Assembly (NCBI GenBank): GCA_031430555.1
Contig: JANPBQ010000104.1
Span: forward strand, 1 to 18,888
Origin: UKL13-2 sp031430555
GTDB lineage: Bacteria > Pseudomonadota > Gammaproteobacteria > Burkholderiales > Usitatibacteraceae
Reading direction: 5' to 3'
Length of the DNA: 18,888 nt
This document shows positions 7,464-14,145 of this stretch, piece by piece. The translations under genes were made by a program, and so were the position numbers. The first letter of the stretch is position 1; each line of letters begins with the position of its first letter. The notes below the pieces were generated by a model that was not told the DNA's origin, did no database searches, and saw only the letters and a program-made list of their open reading frames with translations.

Positions 7464-8483
7464 ATGCGCCTCACCGCCGAACAATTTCTGGAGCGCCCAC
7501 CAGGCAAGCTGGCCGCCTTGTACGCCATTCACGGCGCGGAACCGCTCGCTGCACTCGAGGCGGGCGACGCCTTGCGCACCCAGGCGCGCGCGGCAGGTTA
7601 TGTCGAGCGCGAAGTATTCACTGCGGAGGCGGGTTTCGACTGGTCGAAACTGAAATCGGTGGGTAGTGAACTATCGCTATTTGCCACATTGCGTCTACTG
7701 GAAATACGTATTCCCACCGGCAAACCGGGACGTGAAGGCGGGCCGGCGATCGAGCAATTCTGCCAGCGCCTGCCGGATGACACCATCACGATTGTTTTCC
7801 TGCCGGAGATCGATTGGCAAGTTCGCAAATCGAAATGGTTCACCACACTCGAATCGACCGCCGTGATGATCGAAGCGATTGCGGTCGATCGGGCGCGGCT
7901 TCCGCAGTGGCTGAAGGCGCGGTTGTCCCGTCAAGCGCAATCGGCAAACACGGATGCGCTGGAGTGGCTTGCGGATCGCGTGGAAGGCAATCTGCTCGCC
8001 GCACGCCAGGAACTCCGCAAACTTGAATTGCTGTGTCCGGCGGGCGAAATTTCCCTCGCGGCGTTAGAGGACAGTGTGGCGGATGTGTCGCGCTTCAATC
8101 CGTTCCAGCTGGTGTCGGCGATTCACGATGCAGCCGGCAACGATGCTCATTCAGGCGGTGCCGCGCGCATTCAACGCATGCTCGATGGCTTGAAAGCCGA
8201 AGGCGACGCGCCGCCATTGATTCTTTGGATCATCGCGAACGAAATTCGCACGCTTGCGCGGGTGCGCGGCGTCACCCGTTCGGGATACCCGCCATCAGCC
8301 GCGAAAATGCGCGGCCTGGAGCGTCTCGCCCGCTGCCATACGCCGGAATCACTGCTCGCGTTGCTCTTGCAAGCGGCCGAGATCGACCGCATGATAAAAG
8401 GCTTGAATGCCACCGATGCGTGGGATGCGCTCGCCGAACTCGCACGCGGCTTGGCCGGGAAACCTTTGATGAAAGCTGCTTGA
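7464..8483 (+). CDS. holA: DNA polymerase III, delta subunit
   Basis: The 339-residue product is the delta subunit of the clamp loader, which opens the beta sliding clamp during DNA replication. It starts MRLTAEQF with LYAIHGAEPLAALEAGDALR, the family-typical N-terminus in which an ATPase-like fold has lost its Walker motifs. It continues with FDWSKLKS...LFATLRLLEIRIP and a C-terminal collar domain (FQLVSAIHDAAG...ILWIIANEIRTLARV). Its length is essentially that of E. coli HolA (343). It lies 10 nt after lptE and 3 nt before proA, in the usual order behind leuS and lptE. The start codon lacks a strong Shine-Dalgarno sequence, as expected for a coupled gene. Confidence is high from the combination of sequence and context. 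Confidence 0.95.
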   Translation: MRLTAEQFLERPPGKLAALYAIHGAEPLAALEAGDALRTQARAAGYVEREVFTAEAGFDWSKLKSVGSELSLFATLRLLEIRIPTGKPGREGGPAIEQFCQRLPDDTITIVFLPEIDWQVRKSKWFTTLESTAVMIEAIAVDRARLPQWLKARLSRQAQSANTDALEWLADRVEGNLLAARQELRKLELLCPAGEISLAALEDSVADVSRFNPFQLVSAIHDAAGNDAHSGGAARIQRMLDGLKAEGDAPPLILWIIANEIRTLARVRGVTRSGYPPSAAKMRGLERLARCHTPESLLALLLQAAEIDRMIKGLNATDAWDALAELARGLAGKPLMKAA

Positions 8484-8486
8484 ACA

Positions 8487-9794
8487 ATGAACACAGGTAA
8501 CCCTGTTTCCGCACTCGCCGCGAAGGACGTGGCGGGCTACATGCGCGGAGTTGGTGCGCTCGCGCGGGATGCGGCGCGTGAACTTGCGCGTGCCAGTACT
8601 GCGCAGAAGAACCAAGCATTGCGCAACGCCGCCGATACCATTGATCGGGCCGCCACATCGATTCTCGCGGCGAACGCGAAAGACACGGCGCGCGCGCGCG
8701 AGGCCGGACACGATGCCGCATTCGTTGATCGTCTGACGCTGACAACTGCGTCGATTGCGGCGATGGCGCAGGGCGTGCGCGAAGTCGCGGCGCTCACGGA
8801 CCCGGTGGGCGAAATGAGCGAACTCAAATTCCGACCGTCAGGCATTCAAGTCGGGAAAATGCGCGTGCCGCTCGGCGTGATCGGCATGATCTACGAATCG
8901 CGCCCCAACGTCACGGCGGATGCAGCGGCGCTGTGCCTCAAATCCGGCAACGCCTGCATTCTGCGCGGCGGTTCGGAGGCGCGCGAATCGAATCGTGCGA
9001 TTCATGCGGCGATAATTGAAGGCTTGCATGGGGCGGGCATTCCGGCGTCCGCCGTGCAACTCGTCGCCACCACCGATCGCGCGGCAGTCGGCGAAATGCT
9101 GCGCATGAATGGTGTCATTGACGTAATCATTCCGCGCGGCGGCAAGAGTTTGACCGCGCGCATCGCCGAGGAATCGTCAGTGCCGGTAATCAAGCATCTT
9201 GACGGCATTTGCCACGTCTACGTCGATGGCAAGGCCGATCTCGATAAAGCGGTGCGCATCGCCGACAACGCCAAGACGCAGCGCTATTCGCCCTGCAACA
9301 CGATGGAAACGCTGCTGGTCGACGAGGTGATTGCGGCGAAATTCCTGCCATTGATCGGTCGCATCTACGCCGACAAGAATGTAGAAATGCGTTGCTGCCC
9401 GAAAAGCCGCGCAATCCTTGAAGCGGCCGGCATCGCCAACATCGAGACCGCGACCGACGAAGACTTTCACACCGAGTATCTGGCACCGATCGTCTCGATC
9501 GCCATCGTGTCCGACCTCGACGCTGCGATCGCGCATATTGCCACGTACGGTTCGCAGCACACCGATGCGATCATTACCGAAGACCATTCGCGCGCGATGC
9601 GGTTTTTGCGCGAAGTCGATTCGAGCTCGGTCATCATCAATGCGTCCACCCGTTTCGCCGATGGATTTGAATACGGGCTTGGTGCCGAAATCGGCATCTC
9701 CACCGACAAGCTGCATGCGCGCGGCCCGGTCGGGCTGGAAGGCCTCACCTCGCAAAAATGGGTCGTGTTTGGCGATGGCCAGATTCGCGGATAG
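8487..9794 (+). CDS. proA: Gamma-glutamyl phosphate reductase (glutamate-5-semialdehyde dehydrogenase)
   Basis: The 435-residue product reduces gamma-glutamyl phosphate with NADPH to glutamate-5-semialdehyde, the second step of proline synthesis. It belongs to the aldehyde dehydrogenase superfamily. The catalytic cysteine is C270 in RYSPCNTMETLLVD. Other signatures are VPLGVIGMIYESRPNVT (residues 127-143), CLKSGNACILRGGSEA, IPRGGKSLT, VIKHLDGICHVYVD, and the C-terminal GLGAEIGISTDKLHARGPVG with LTSQKW. The length is slightly above E. coli ProA (417) because of a short N-terminal extension before MRGVGALARDAA. The ATG at 8487 is 3 nt after the holA stop, so the extended start is plausible. The upstream partner kinase gene proB is not in the window, while proC lies about 7 kb away on the other strand. 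Confidence 0.97.
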   Translation: MNTGNPVSALAAKDVAGYMRGVGALARDAARELARASTAQKNQALRNAADTIDRAATSILAANAKDTARAREAGHDAAFVDRLTLTTASIAAMAQGVREVAALTDPVGEMSELKFRPSGIQVGKMRVPLGVIGMIYESRPNVTADAAALCLKSGNACILRGGSEARESNRAIHAAIIEGLHGAGIPASAVQLVATTDRAAVGEMLRMNGVIDVIIPRGGKSLTARIAEESSVPVIKHLDGICHVYVDGKADLDKAVRIADNAKTQRYSPCNTMETLLVDEVIAAKFLPLIGRIYADKNVEMRCCPKSRAILEAAGIANIETATDEDFHTEYLAPIVSIAIVSDLDAAIAHIATYGSQHTDAIITEDHSRAMRFLREVDSSSVIINASTRFADGFEYGLGAEIGISTDKLHARGPVGLEGLTSQKWVVFGDGQIRG

Positions 9795-9803
9795 TGCCGG
9801 GAA

Positions 9804-10463
9804 TTGAAACCGATCGTCCTGTTCGGTGGCACGTTCGATCCGGTACATCGCGGCCATGTAGCGATGATCGAATGCGCGCGCGATGCACTGGCGCCAAAGC
9901 GGACAGTGGTGTTGCCGGCAGGTAATCCTTATCAAAAGGGCAGAATGCCTTTTGCTTCCCCGCCGCAGCGCGCGGCCATGTTGCGACTCGCGTGCGAGAC
10001 AATTCCTGATGTCAGTATTGATTCGCGCGAATTTGATCGCACCGGGCCGACCTACACATTGGATACACTGCGCGAATGGCGCGCCGAACGGGGTGATGCC
10101 GTGCCACTGATTTGGCTGCTCGGCGGGGATGCATTCGCGCGGCTCGACAGTTGGCATGAATGGCGAACGCTTTTCACGCTGGCGCATTTTGCGGTGCTAT
10201 TGCGCGAAGGTGAGCTGCACCCAATCACGGTCGCGAGCGCCGATTTGAAGGGCGAATTGGTGCATCGGCAAAACCATGCAAGCCAGTTGGCCGTAAGCTC
10301 AGCCGGCGGCTATGCGATCCTCGACGCTGCCATCCCGCCGATCTCATCCACCGCCATCCGTGCCCGGCGCGCGCGTGGCGAATCCATCCGCGAATTGGTG
10401 CCCGACGCGGTTTGCGACTATATTGAGCAGCACGAACTCTATTTATCCGGGGAGCAGACCTAA
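9804..10463 (+). CDS. nadD: Nicotinate-nucleotide adenylyltransferase
   Basis: The 219-residue product adenylates nicotinic acid mononucleotide to deamido-NAD in NAD synthesis. It carries the nucleotidylyltransferase signature GGTFDPVHRGH (residues 8-18), with H15 and H18 as the ATP-binding histidines, and the second signature SSTAIR starting at residue 181. The central PAGNPYQKGRMPFASPPQRAAML and LLGGDAF segments are also typical. The start must be TTG at 9804: the first in-frame ATG lies after the GGTFDP motif and no other start codon fits behind the proA stop 9 nt upstream. The downstream neighbour rsfS is its almost universal companion in bacteria and begins 1 nt after its stop, so the two are surely co-transcribed. 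Confidence 0.96.
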   Translation: MKPIVLFGGTFDPVHRGHVAMIECARDALAPKRTVVLPAGNPYQKGRMPFASPPQRAAMLRLACETIPDVSIDSREFDRTGPTYTLDTLREWRAERGDAVPLIWLLGGDAFARLDSWHEWRTLFTLAHFAVLLREGELHPITVASADLKGELVHRQNHASQLAVSSAGGYAILDAAIPPISSTAIRARRARGESIRELVPDAVCDYIEQHELYLSGEQT

Positions 10464-10464
10464 G

Positions 10465-11250
10465 TTGGCCACGAAAAAACTCACCGCCATCGTCATCGAC
10501 GCGCTCGAAGACATCAAGGCGCGCGACATCAAACTCGTCAATGTATCGAAACTTACCTCCGTTTTCGATTACATCGCCATCGCCAGTGCGGACTCATCCC
10601 GGCAGACCAAGGCGCTCGCCAAAAATGTCTTCGACAAGGTGAAGGAATCCGGCGGCTGGATTTACGGCATCGAGGGCGAACAAACCGGCGAATGGGTGCT
10701 AGTCGATTGCGGCGATGTCGTCGTCCATATCATGCAGCCGGCGGTGCGCGAGCACTACAAGCTTGAGGAATTGTGGAGCGAGGGCACGCTGGAGTTTCCC
10801 AAGCCTGTCGCGCCAAAGCGCAAAGCTGCCGCGCCGGCGGCACTGCCGAAAGCCAAGGCGGTCGCCAAGGCAAAACCGGTGGCGAAGACGAAAGTCAGCG
10901 CGACGGCAAAGGCGAAATCGAAGACTAAACCCAAGGCAAATGCCAAGGCCAAGGCCAAAGCCAAAGCCGTCGAGACCTTACCCGCGCCAAAGACGGTAAA
11001 GATGAGCAAGGCAAAGAAACCCGCCGCCAAGGTCAGCACGGTGACGCGGAAAACGCCCACCAAGGTTGCGCCTGCCGGGAAAAAGGTCGTTGCACCGCCT
11101 ATCGTGAAAAAGCCATCGGCAAAAAAAACCGTGGTGAAAAAACCGGTTGCGAAAAAAACGGCACTGAAAAAAACTGCCGCAGCGAAACCGAAAACCAAAT
11201 CCTCCGCCGGTGCAACACCCGCCACGCGCAAACGCAAAACCGCTGCATAG
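10465..11250 (+). CDS. rsfS: Ribosome silencing factor RsfS with long Lys/Ala-rich C-terminal tail
   Basis: Residues 1 to about 112 are a complete RsfS/Iojap domain (LTAIVIDALEDIKARDIKLV, DYIAIASADSSRQTKALA, then YGIEGEQTGEWVLVDCGDVV and FPKPV after VREHYKLEELWSEG). This domain binds uL14 on the 50S subunit and blocks joining with 30S during starvation. From about residue 113 the protein continues for ~149 more residues with a low-complexity tail of Lys, Ala, Pro and Thr (PKAKAVAKAKPVAK, KKPSAKKTVVKKPVAKK and similar), resembling histone H1 or AlgP-type tails. E. coli RsfS is 105 residues with no tail. The tail is in frame, uninterrupted and strongly basic, so it is probably real and could bind rRNA or DNA; this is inference. 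The start is TTG at 10465, 1 nt after nadD, with GGGGAG about 10 nt upstream. No in-frame ATG occurs before the middle of the domain. An in-frame extension upstream is only overlap with nadD. Confidence 0.93.
   Translation: MATKKLTAIVIDALEDIKARDIKLVNVSKLTSVFDYIAIASADSSRQTKALAKNVFDKVKESGGWIYGIEGEQTGEWVLVDCGDVVVHIMQPAVREHYKLEELWSEGTLEFPKPVAPKRKAAAPAALPKAKAVAKAKPVAKTKVSATAKAKSKTKPKANAKAKAKAKAVETLPAPKTVKMSKAKKPAAKVSTVTRKTPTKVAPAGKKVVAPPIVKKPSAKKTVVKKPVAKKTALKKTAAAKPKTKSSAGATPATRKRKTAA
10945..10968 (+). repeat. Tandem 6-bp repeat in the rsfS tail
   Basis: Four head-to-tail hexamers AAGGCC, AAGGCC, AAAGCC, AAAGCC each encode Lys-Ala. Units of 6 bp keep the frame when copies are gained or lost, so tail length may vary between strains. 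Related, less regular units flank it on both sides. Confidence 0.7.
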
Positions 11251-11304
11251 ACGGCTGAAGAGTGCCCTTGCTTTTTCGCCGGCTCTACCGTGAAAAAATT
11301 AGTA

Positions 11305-11370
11305 AAACTCTAGCACTGGTGCGGGTTTACGGAGCTTTTTGCCCGAAACGCCGCGCCAGTGCTAGGGTTT
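11305..11370 (+). other. Long near-perfect hairpin between rsfS and rlmH
   Basis: The 66 nt fold into a single hairpin of 29 pairs. The outer helix pairs 11305-11324 with 11351-11370 (20 pairs, including the exact repeat CTAGCACTGG / CCAGTGCTAG). After a bulged G at 11350 come GTTT/AAAC (11325-11328 with 11346-11349), a bulged A, CGG/CCG (11330-11332 with 11343-11345), a bulged A, GC/GC, and a TTTTT loop (11336-11340). Two of the outer pairs, 11309-11366 and 11320-11355, are U-G in plus-strand RNA and would be A-C mismatches in minus-strand RNA, so a plus-strand transcript is favoured. It is not a standard terminator, since no U-run follows. The TTG start of rlmH lies only 11 nt after it. It could be an RNA processing or stability element, a translation-control element for rlmH, or a palindromic mobile repeat. 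I do not recognise the family. Confidence 0.7.
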
Positions 11371-11380
11371 CGCAACCCGC

Positions 11381-11848
11381 TTGAAGCTAACCATTCTCAC
11401 CCTCGGCCACAAGATGCCTGCGTGGGCACAAGGTGGTGTTGACGAATTCGCGAGGCGCATGCCGCCCGAAGCGCGCATTGAATCGATCGAATTGAAGCCG
11501 GAAGACCGGTCGTCAAAATCGGTGGCGAAATTGCTGGAACAAGAAGCCCTGCGCATCAACGCGGCCATCCCCAAAAACGCGCAACGCATCGTGCTCGATG
11601 AGCACGGCATACCGCTCACGACAAAAGTGCTGGCCGCATGGATGGAAGGGTGGATGGCCCATGGCGTGAGCCCTTGCTTCATCATCGGCAGCGCGGATGG
11701 TCTCGCGCCGTCGGTGAAACAATCGGCCGACAAACTGGCCGCGTTGTCCGGATGTACACTGCCGCATGGCATGGTGCGCGTGATGCTCACCGAACAGCTG
11801 TACCGGGCATGGTCGCTGTTGAAGAATCATCCCTATCATCGCGAATAA
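11381..11848 (+). CDS. rlmH: 23S rRNA pseudouridine-1915 N3-methyltransferase
   Basis: The 155-residue product is the SPOUT-fold methyltransferase that methylates pseudouridine 1915 in helix 69 of 23S rRNA on assembled 70S ribosomes. Its length equals that of E. coli RlmH (155). It begins MKLTILTLGHKMPAWAQGG, has LDEHGIPLTT and the SAM-binding knot segment CFIIGSADGLAPSVK (the family more often has IGGADG), and ends with the family-typical MLTEQLYRAWSLLKNHPYHRE. The start must be TTG at 11381, since the next ATG falls inside the conserved GHKMP motif. No Shine-Dalgarno sequence precedes it; instead the long hairpin ends 11 nt upstream, and a smaller alternative stem GGGTT/AACCC (11365-11378) abuts the start. 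maf follows after 6 nt. Confidence 0.96.
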   Translation: MKLTILTLGHKMPAWAQGGVDEFARRMPPEARIESIELKPEDRSSKSVAKLLEQEALRINAAIPKNAQRIVLDEHGIPLTTKVLAAWMEGWMAHGVSPCFIIGSADGLAPSVKQSADKLAALSGCTLPHGMVRVMLTEQLYRAWSLLKNHPYHRE

Positions 11849-11854
11849 TCCGGA

Positions 11855-12481
11855 GTGGTCGCTTTCGTGCAGCCGACATCGAACATCATTTACCTCGCAT
11901 CGAAAAGCCCGCGCCGCCGCGAACTTTTGCGGCAGGTCGGCATTCAGTTCGAATTGCTCCTGATGCGCGAACAAGCCCCGCGCGTCGATGTCGATGAAGC
12001 GCCGTTGCCGGACGAAACTGCGCACGCTTATGTCGAACGCGTCTGCAAACTAAAGGCCGAGGCGGCGCTGACGGTGATGCGCCAACGCCGTCTGACTGTG
12101 CGCCCGGTGTTGACGGCCGATACGACGGTGGCGCTCGACGGGAAAATACTCGGCAAGCCGGTCGATGCCGCCGATGCCCGGCGCATGCTAACGATGCTCT
12201 CCGGCGAATCGCATCAGGTACTGACGGCAATCGCGGTCGCGGCGGGAGGCGACGTCAAGCACGTGCTGACCACCAGTTTCGTCACCTTCGCCAAGCTGAG
12301 CGAAGATGAGATCAAACGCTATATCGACACCGGTGAGCCGATGGACAAGGCGGGTGCGTACGCGGTGCAGGGGCAGGCGGCAAAATTCATCGTCAAACTT
12401 TCGGGAAGCTATTCCGGCGTCATGGGGCTGCCGCTTTACGAGACTGCGACACTGCTGCGACAATGCGGGGTGCAGGTGTAG
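11855..12481 (+). CDS. maf: Maf-family nucleoside triphosphate pyrophosphatase (YhdE-like, dTTP/UTP)
   Basis: The 208-residue product hydrolyses non-canonical or pyrimidine nucleoside triphosphates to the monophosphate and pyrophosphate, a house-cleaning role. Maf signatures are SKSPRRRELLRQVG near the N-terminus, the TADTTVALDGKILGKP block, the catalytic-side YIDTGEPMDKAGAYAVQGQA, and the end SGSYSGVMGLPLYET. The DTGEPMDKAGAY form and the position directly before rng, as in E. coli yhdE-rng, point to the YhdE (dTTP/UTP) subgroup rather than YceF. No ATG start is available. GTG at 11855 lies 6 nt after rlmH. A second in-frame GTG at 11867 has CGGAG 11 nt upstream and gives a 204-residue protein closer to family length, so the true start may be 11867. 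Confidence 0.93.
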   Translation: MVAFVQPTSNIIYLASKSPRRRELLRQVGIQFELLLMREQAPRVDVDEAPLPDETAHAYVERVCKLKAEAALTVMRQRRLTVRPVLTADTTVALDGKILGKPVDAADARRMLTMLSGESHQVLTAIAVAAGGDVKHVLTTSFVTFAKLSEDEIKRYIDTGEPMDKAGAYAVQGQAAKFIVKLSGSYSGVMGLPLYETATLLRQCGVQV

Positions 12482-12623
12482 TGGCGTAGGTGCGTTGCCC
12501 AGCGCGGCAAGTATTGCGCGTGGCCGGGGTTTCTGCCGGAATATTCACGCGTCCTGCCGGCCAGCCGATCCGATTCGTGGAAGAAGTCGCCGCGATCTCA
12601 ATGACAAGAAAAAAGGCCGCCTC

Positions 12624-14075
12624 GTGAACGAGCAAATCCTCATCAACGTCACCCCGCAGGAAACCCGTGTCGCCGTCATGGAACTCGGCACGGTGCAGGA
12701 ATTGCATGTCGAGCGCGATTCCAACCGCGGCCTGGTGGGCAACATTTATCAAGGCCGCGTCGGTCGGGTATTGCCGGGCATGCAATCGGCGTTCATTGAA
12801 ATCGGTCTCGCACGCGCGGCGTTTTTGCATGTGGCGGATGTATGGGCGTCCAACAAAGGTGCCGAGCAAAAGCCGATCGAAAAACTGCTGCATGAAGGCC
12901 AATCGTTGGTGGTGCAAGTCATCAAGGATCCGATCGGCAGCAAGGGCGCGCGACTTTCCACGCAAATATCGATTGCCGGACGGCTGCTGGTCTATCTGCC
13001 GGGCGATCAACATATCGGCATTTCGCAACGCATCGAAGATGAGGTCGAGCGCGAACACCTGCGCGAAAAATTGCATCAACTGATGCCCGAGGGCGAAGCC
13101 GGTGGTTTCATCGTGCGCACCGTCGCCGAAACTGCGACCGACGAAGAACTCACGTCCGACATTGAATATCTGATCAAACTCTGGCGCGGTATTTCCCAGG
13201 CGGCCATCACCGCGCCGCCGCAGATGTTGCTGTATCAGGATCTCGATCTCGCGTTGCGCGTGTTGCGCGATCTGGTGACGAAGGAGACCGAGCGCATCAT
13301 CGTCGACTCGCGCGAAACGCATTTGCGGATGGTGGATTTCGCCGAACGCTATATGCGCAAATCGCTCTCGGTGCTGGAGCATTACGTGGGCGAACCGGCG
13401 TTGTTCGATCTGTTCGCCGCCGAGGATGAAATCGAACGCGCGCTTGGGCGGCGCGTCGATCTCAAATCCGGCGGATACGTGATCATCGATCAGACCGAGG
13501 CGCTCACCACAGTCGATGTCAACACCGGCGCGTTCGTGTCCGGACGCAGTTTCGACGACACCATTTTCAAGACCAATCTCGAAGCCACACAGGCGATCGC
13601 TCGGCAATTGCGGCTGCGAAATCTCGGCGGCATCATCATTGTCGATTTCATCGACATGGACAACGACGAACACAAGAACGCCGTGTTGACCGAATTCCAC
13701 AAGGCCTTGTCGCGCGATCGCACGCGCATCACCGTGAATGGCTTCACGCAATTGGGGCTCGTCGAAATGACCCGCAAGCGCACCCGCGAGAGCTTGGCCC
13801 ACGTGCTGTGCGAACCGTGCCCGACATGCAACGGCCGCGGCGAGATCAAATCCGCGCAGACCGTGTGCTACGAAATCCTGCGGGAAATCATGCGCTCGGC
13901 GCGCCAATTCGACGCCAAAGAATTCCGGATTCTCGCCTCGCAAACCGTGATCGATCGCTTCCTCGACGAAGAGTCGCAAGGCATGACGATGCTGGAGGAC
14001 TTCATCAAGAAGCCGATATCGTTGTCGGTGGAGAGTTCGTACACGCAGGAGCAGTTCGACGTGATCCTCGTGTAA
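12624..14075 (+). CDS. rng: Ribonuclease G
   Basis: The 483-residue product is the RNase E/G-family endoribonuclease that trims the 5' end of 16S rRNA and degrades some mRNAs. Length matches E. coli RNase G (489), and there is no long RNase E-type degradosome tail. The N-terminus NEQILINVTPQETRVAVME leads into an S1 domain (GNIYQGRVGRVLPGMQSAF...AAFLHVADV). The catalytic magnesium-binding aspartates are D298 (TTVDVNTGAF) and D341 (GIIIVDFIDM). The zinc-link cysteines C399 and C402 lie in CEPCPTCNGRG. The frame is open for 318 nt upstream through the maf gene, but homology starts at GTG 12624, which has AAAGG 7 nt before it. A 142-nt gap separates it from maf, and no protein is evident there. 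It converges with the dynamin-like gene. Confidence 0.96.
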   Translation: MNEQILINVTPQETRVAVMELGTVQELHVERDSNRGLVGNIYQGRVGRVLPGMQSAFIEIGLARAAFLHVADVWASNKGAEQKPIEKLLHEGQSLVVQVIKDPIGSKGARLSTQISIAGRLLVYLPGDQHIGISQRIEDEVEREHLREKLHQLMPEGEAGGFIVRTVAETATDEELTSDIEYLIKLWRGISQAAITAPPQMLLYQDLDLALRVLRDLVTKETERIIVDSRETHLRMVDFAERYMRKSLSVLEHYVGEPALFDLFAAEDEIERALGRRVDLKSGGYVIIDQTEALTTVDVNTGAFVSGRSFDDTIFKTNLEATQAIARQLRLRNLGGIIIVDFIDMDNDEHKNAVLTEFHKALSRDRTRITVNGFTQLGLVEMTRKRTRESLAHVLCEPCPTCNGRGEIKSAQTVCYEILREIMRSARQFDAKEFRILASQTVIDRFLDEESQGMTMLEDFIKKPISLSVESSYTQEQFDVILV

Positions 14076-14082
14076 GGCATCC

Positions 14083-14103
14083 GCGCAAAAGACTATTTTG
14101 CGC
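14083..14103. terminator. Short symmetrical hairpin between convergent rng and dynamin-like genes
   Basis: GCGCAAAA (14083-14090) and TTTTGCGC (14096-14103) form a perfect 8-bp stem with a 5-nt loop, 7 nt after the rng stop and 42 nt beyond the stop of the opposing gene. Its symmetry and position fit a bidirectional terminator, although the T-run lies inside the stem rather than after it, so strength is uncertain. Confidence 0.4.
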
Positions 14104-14145
14104 ATGGTTCGACATGCCGGAACCGGGATTGTCGAAGCCCACTGA

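Noticed and set aside
9177..10187. Minus-strand frame of 336 codons over proA and nadD
   Set aside because: Both sense genes are unmistakable enzymes with all motifs; this is a shadow of high-GC codon use.
12521..12563. TGGCCGG / CCGGCCA inverted repeat between maf and rng
   Set aside because: Only 7 bp with a 29-nt loop in GC-rich sequence; this is expected by chance and no T-run follows.
12306..12623. N-terminal extension of RNase G by 106 codons
   Set aside because: The extension overlaps the maf coding region in another frame and has no homology; the family N-terminus begins at GTG 12624.
12420..14105. Minus-strand frame of 561 codons over rng
   Set aside because: It is fully antisense to RNase G, whose catalytic residues are intact. 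The translation is His/Arg/Gln-rich noise.
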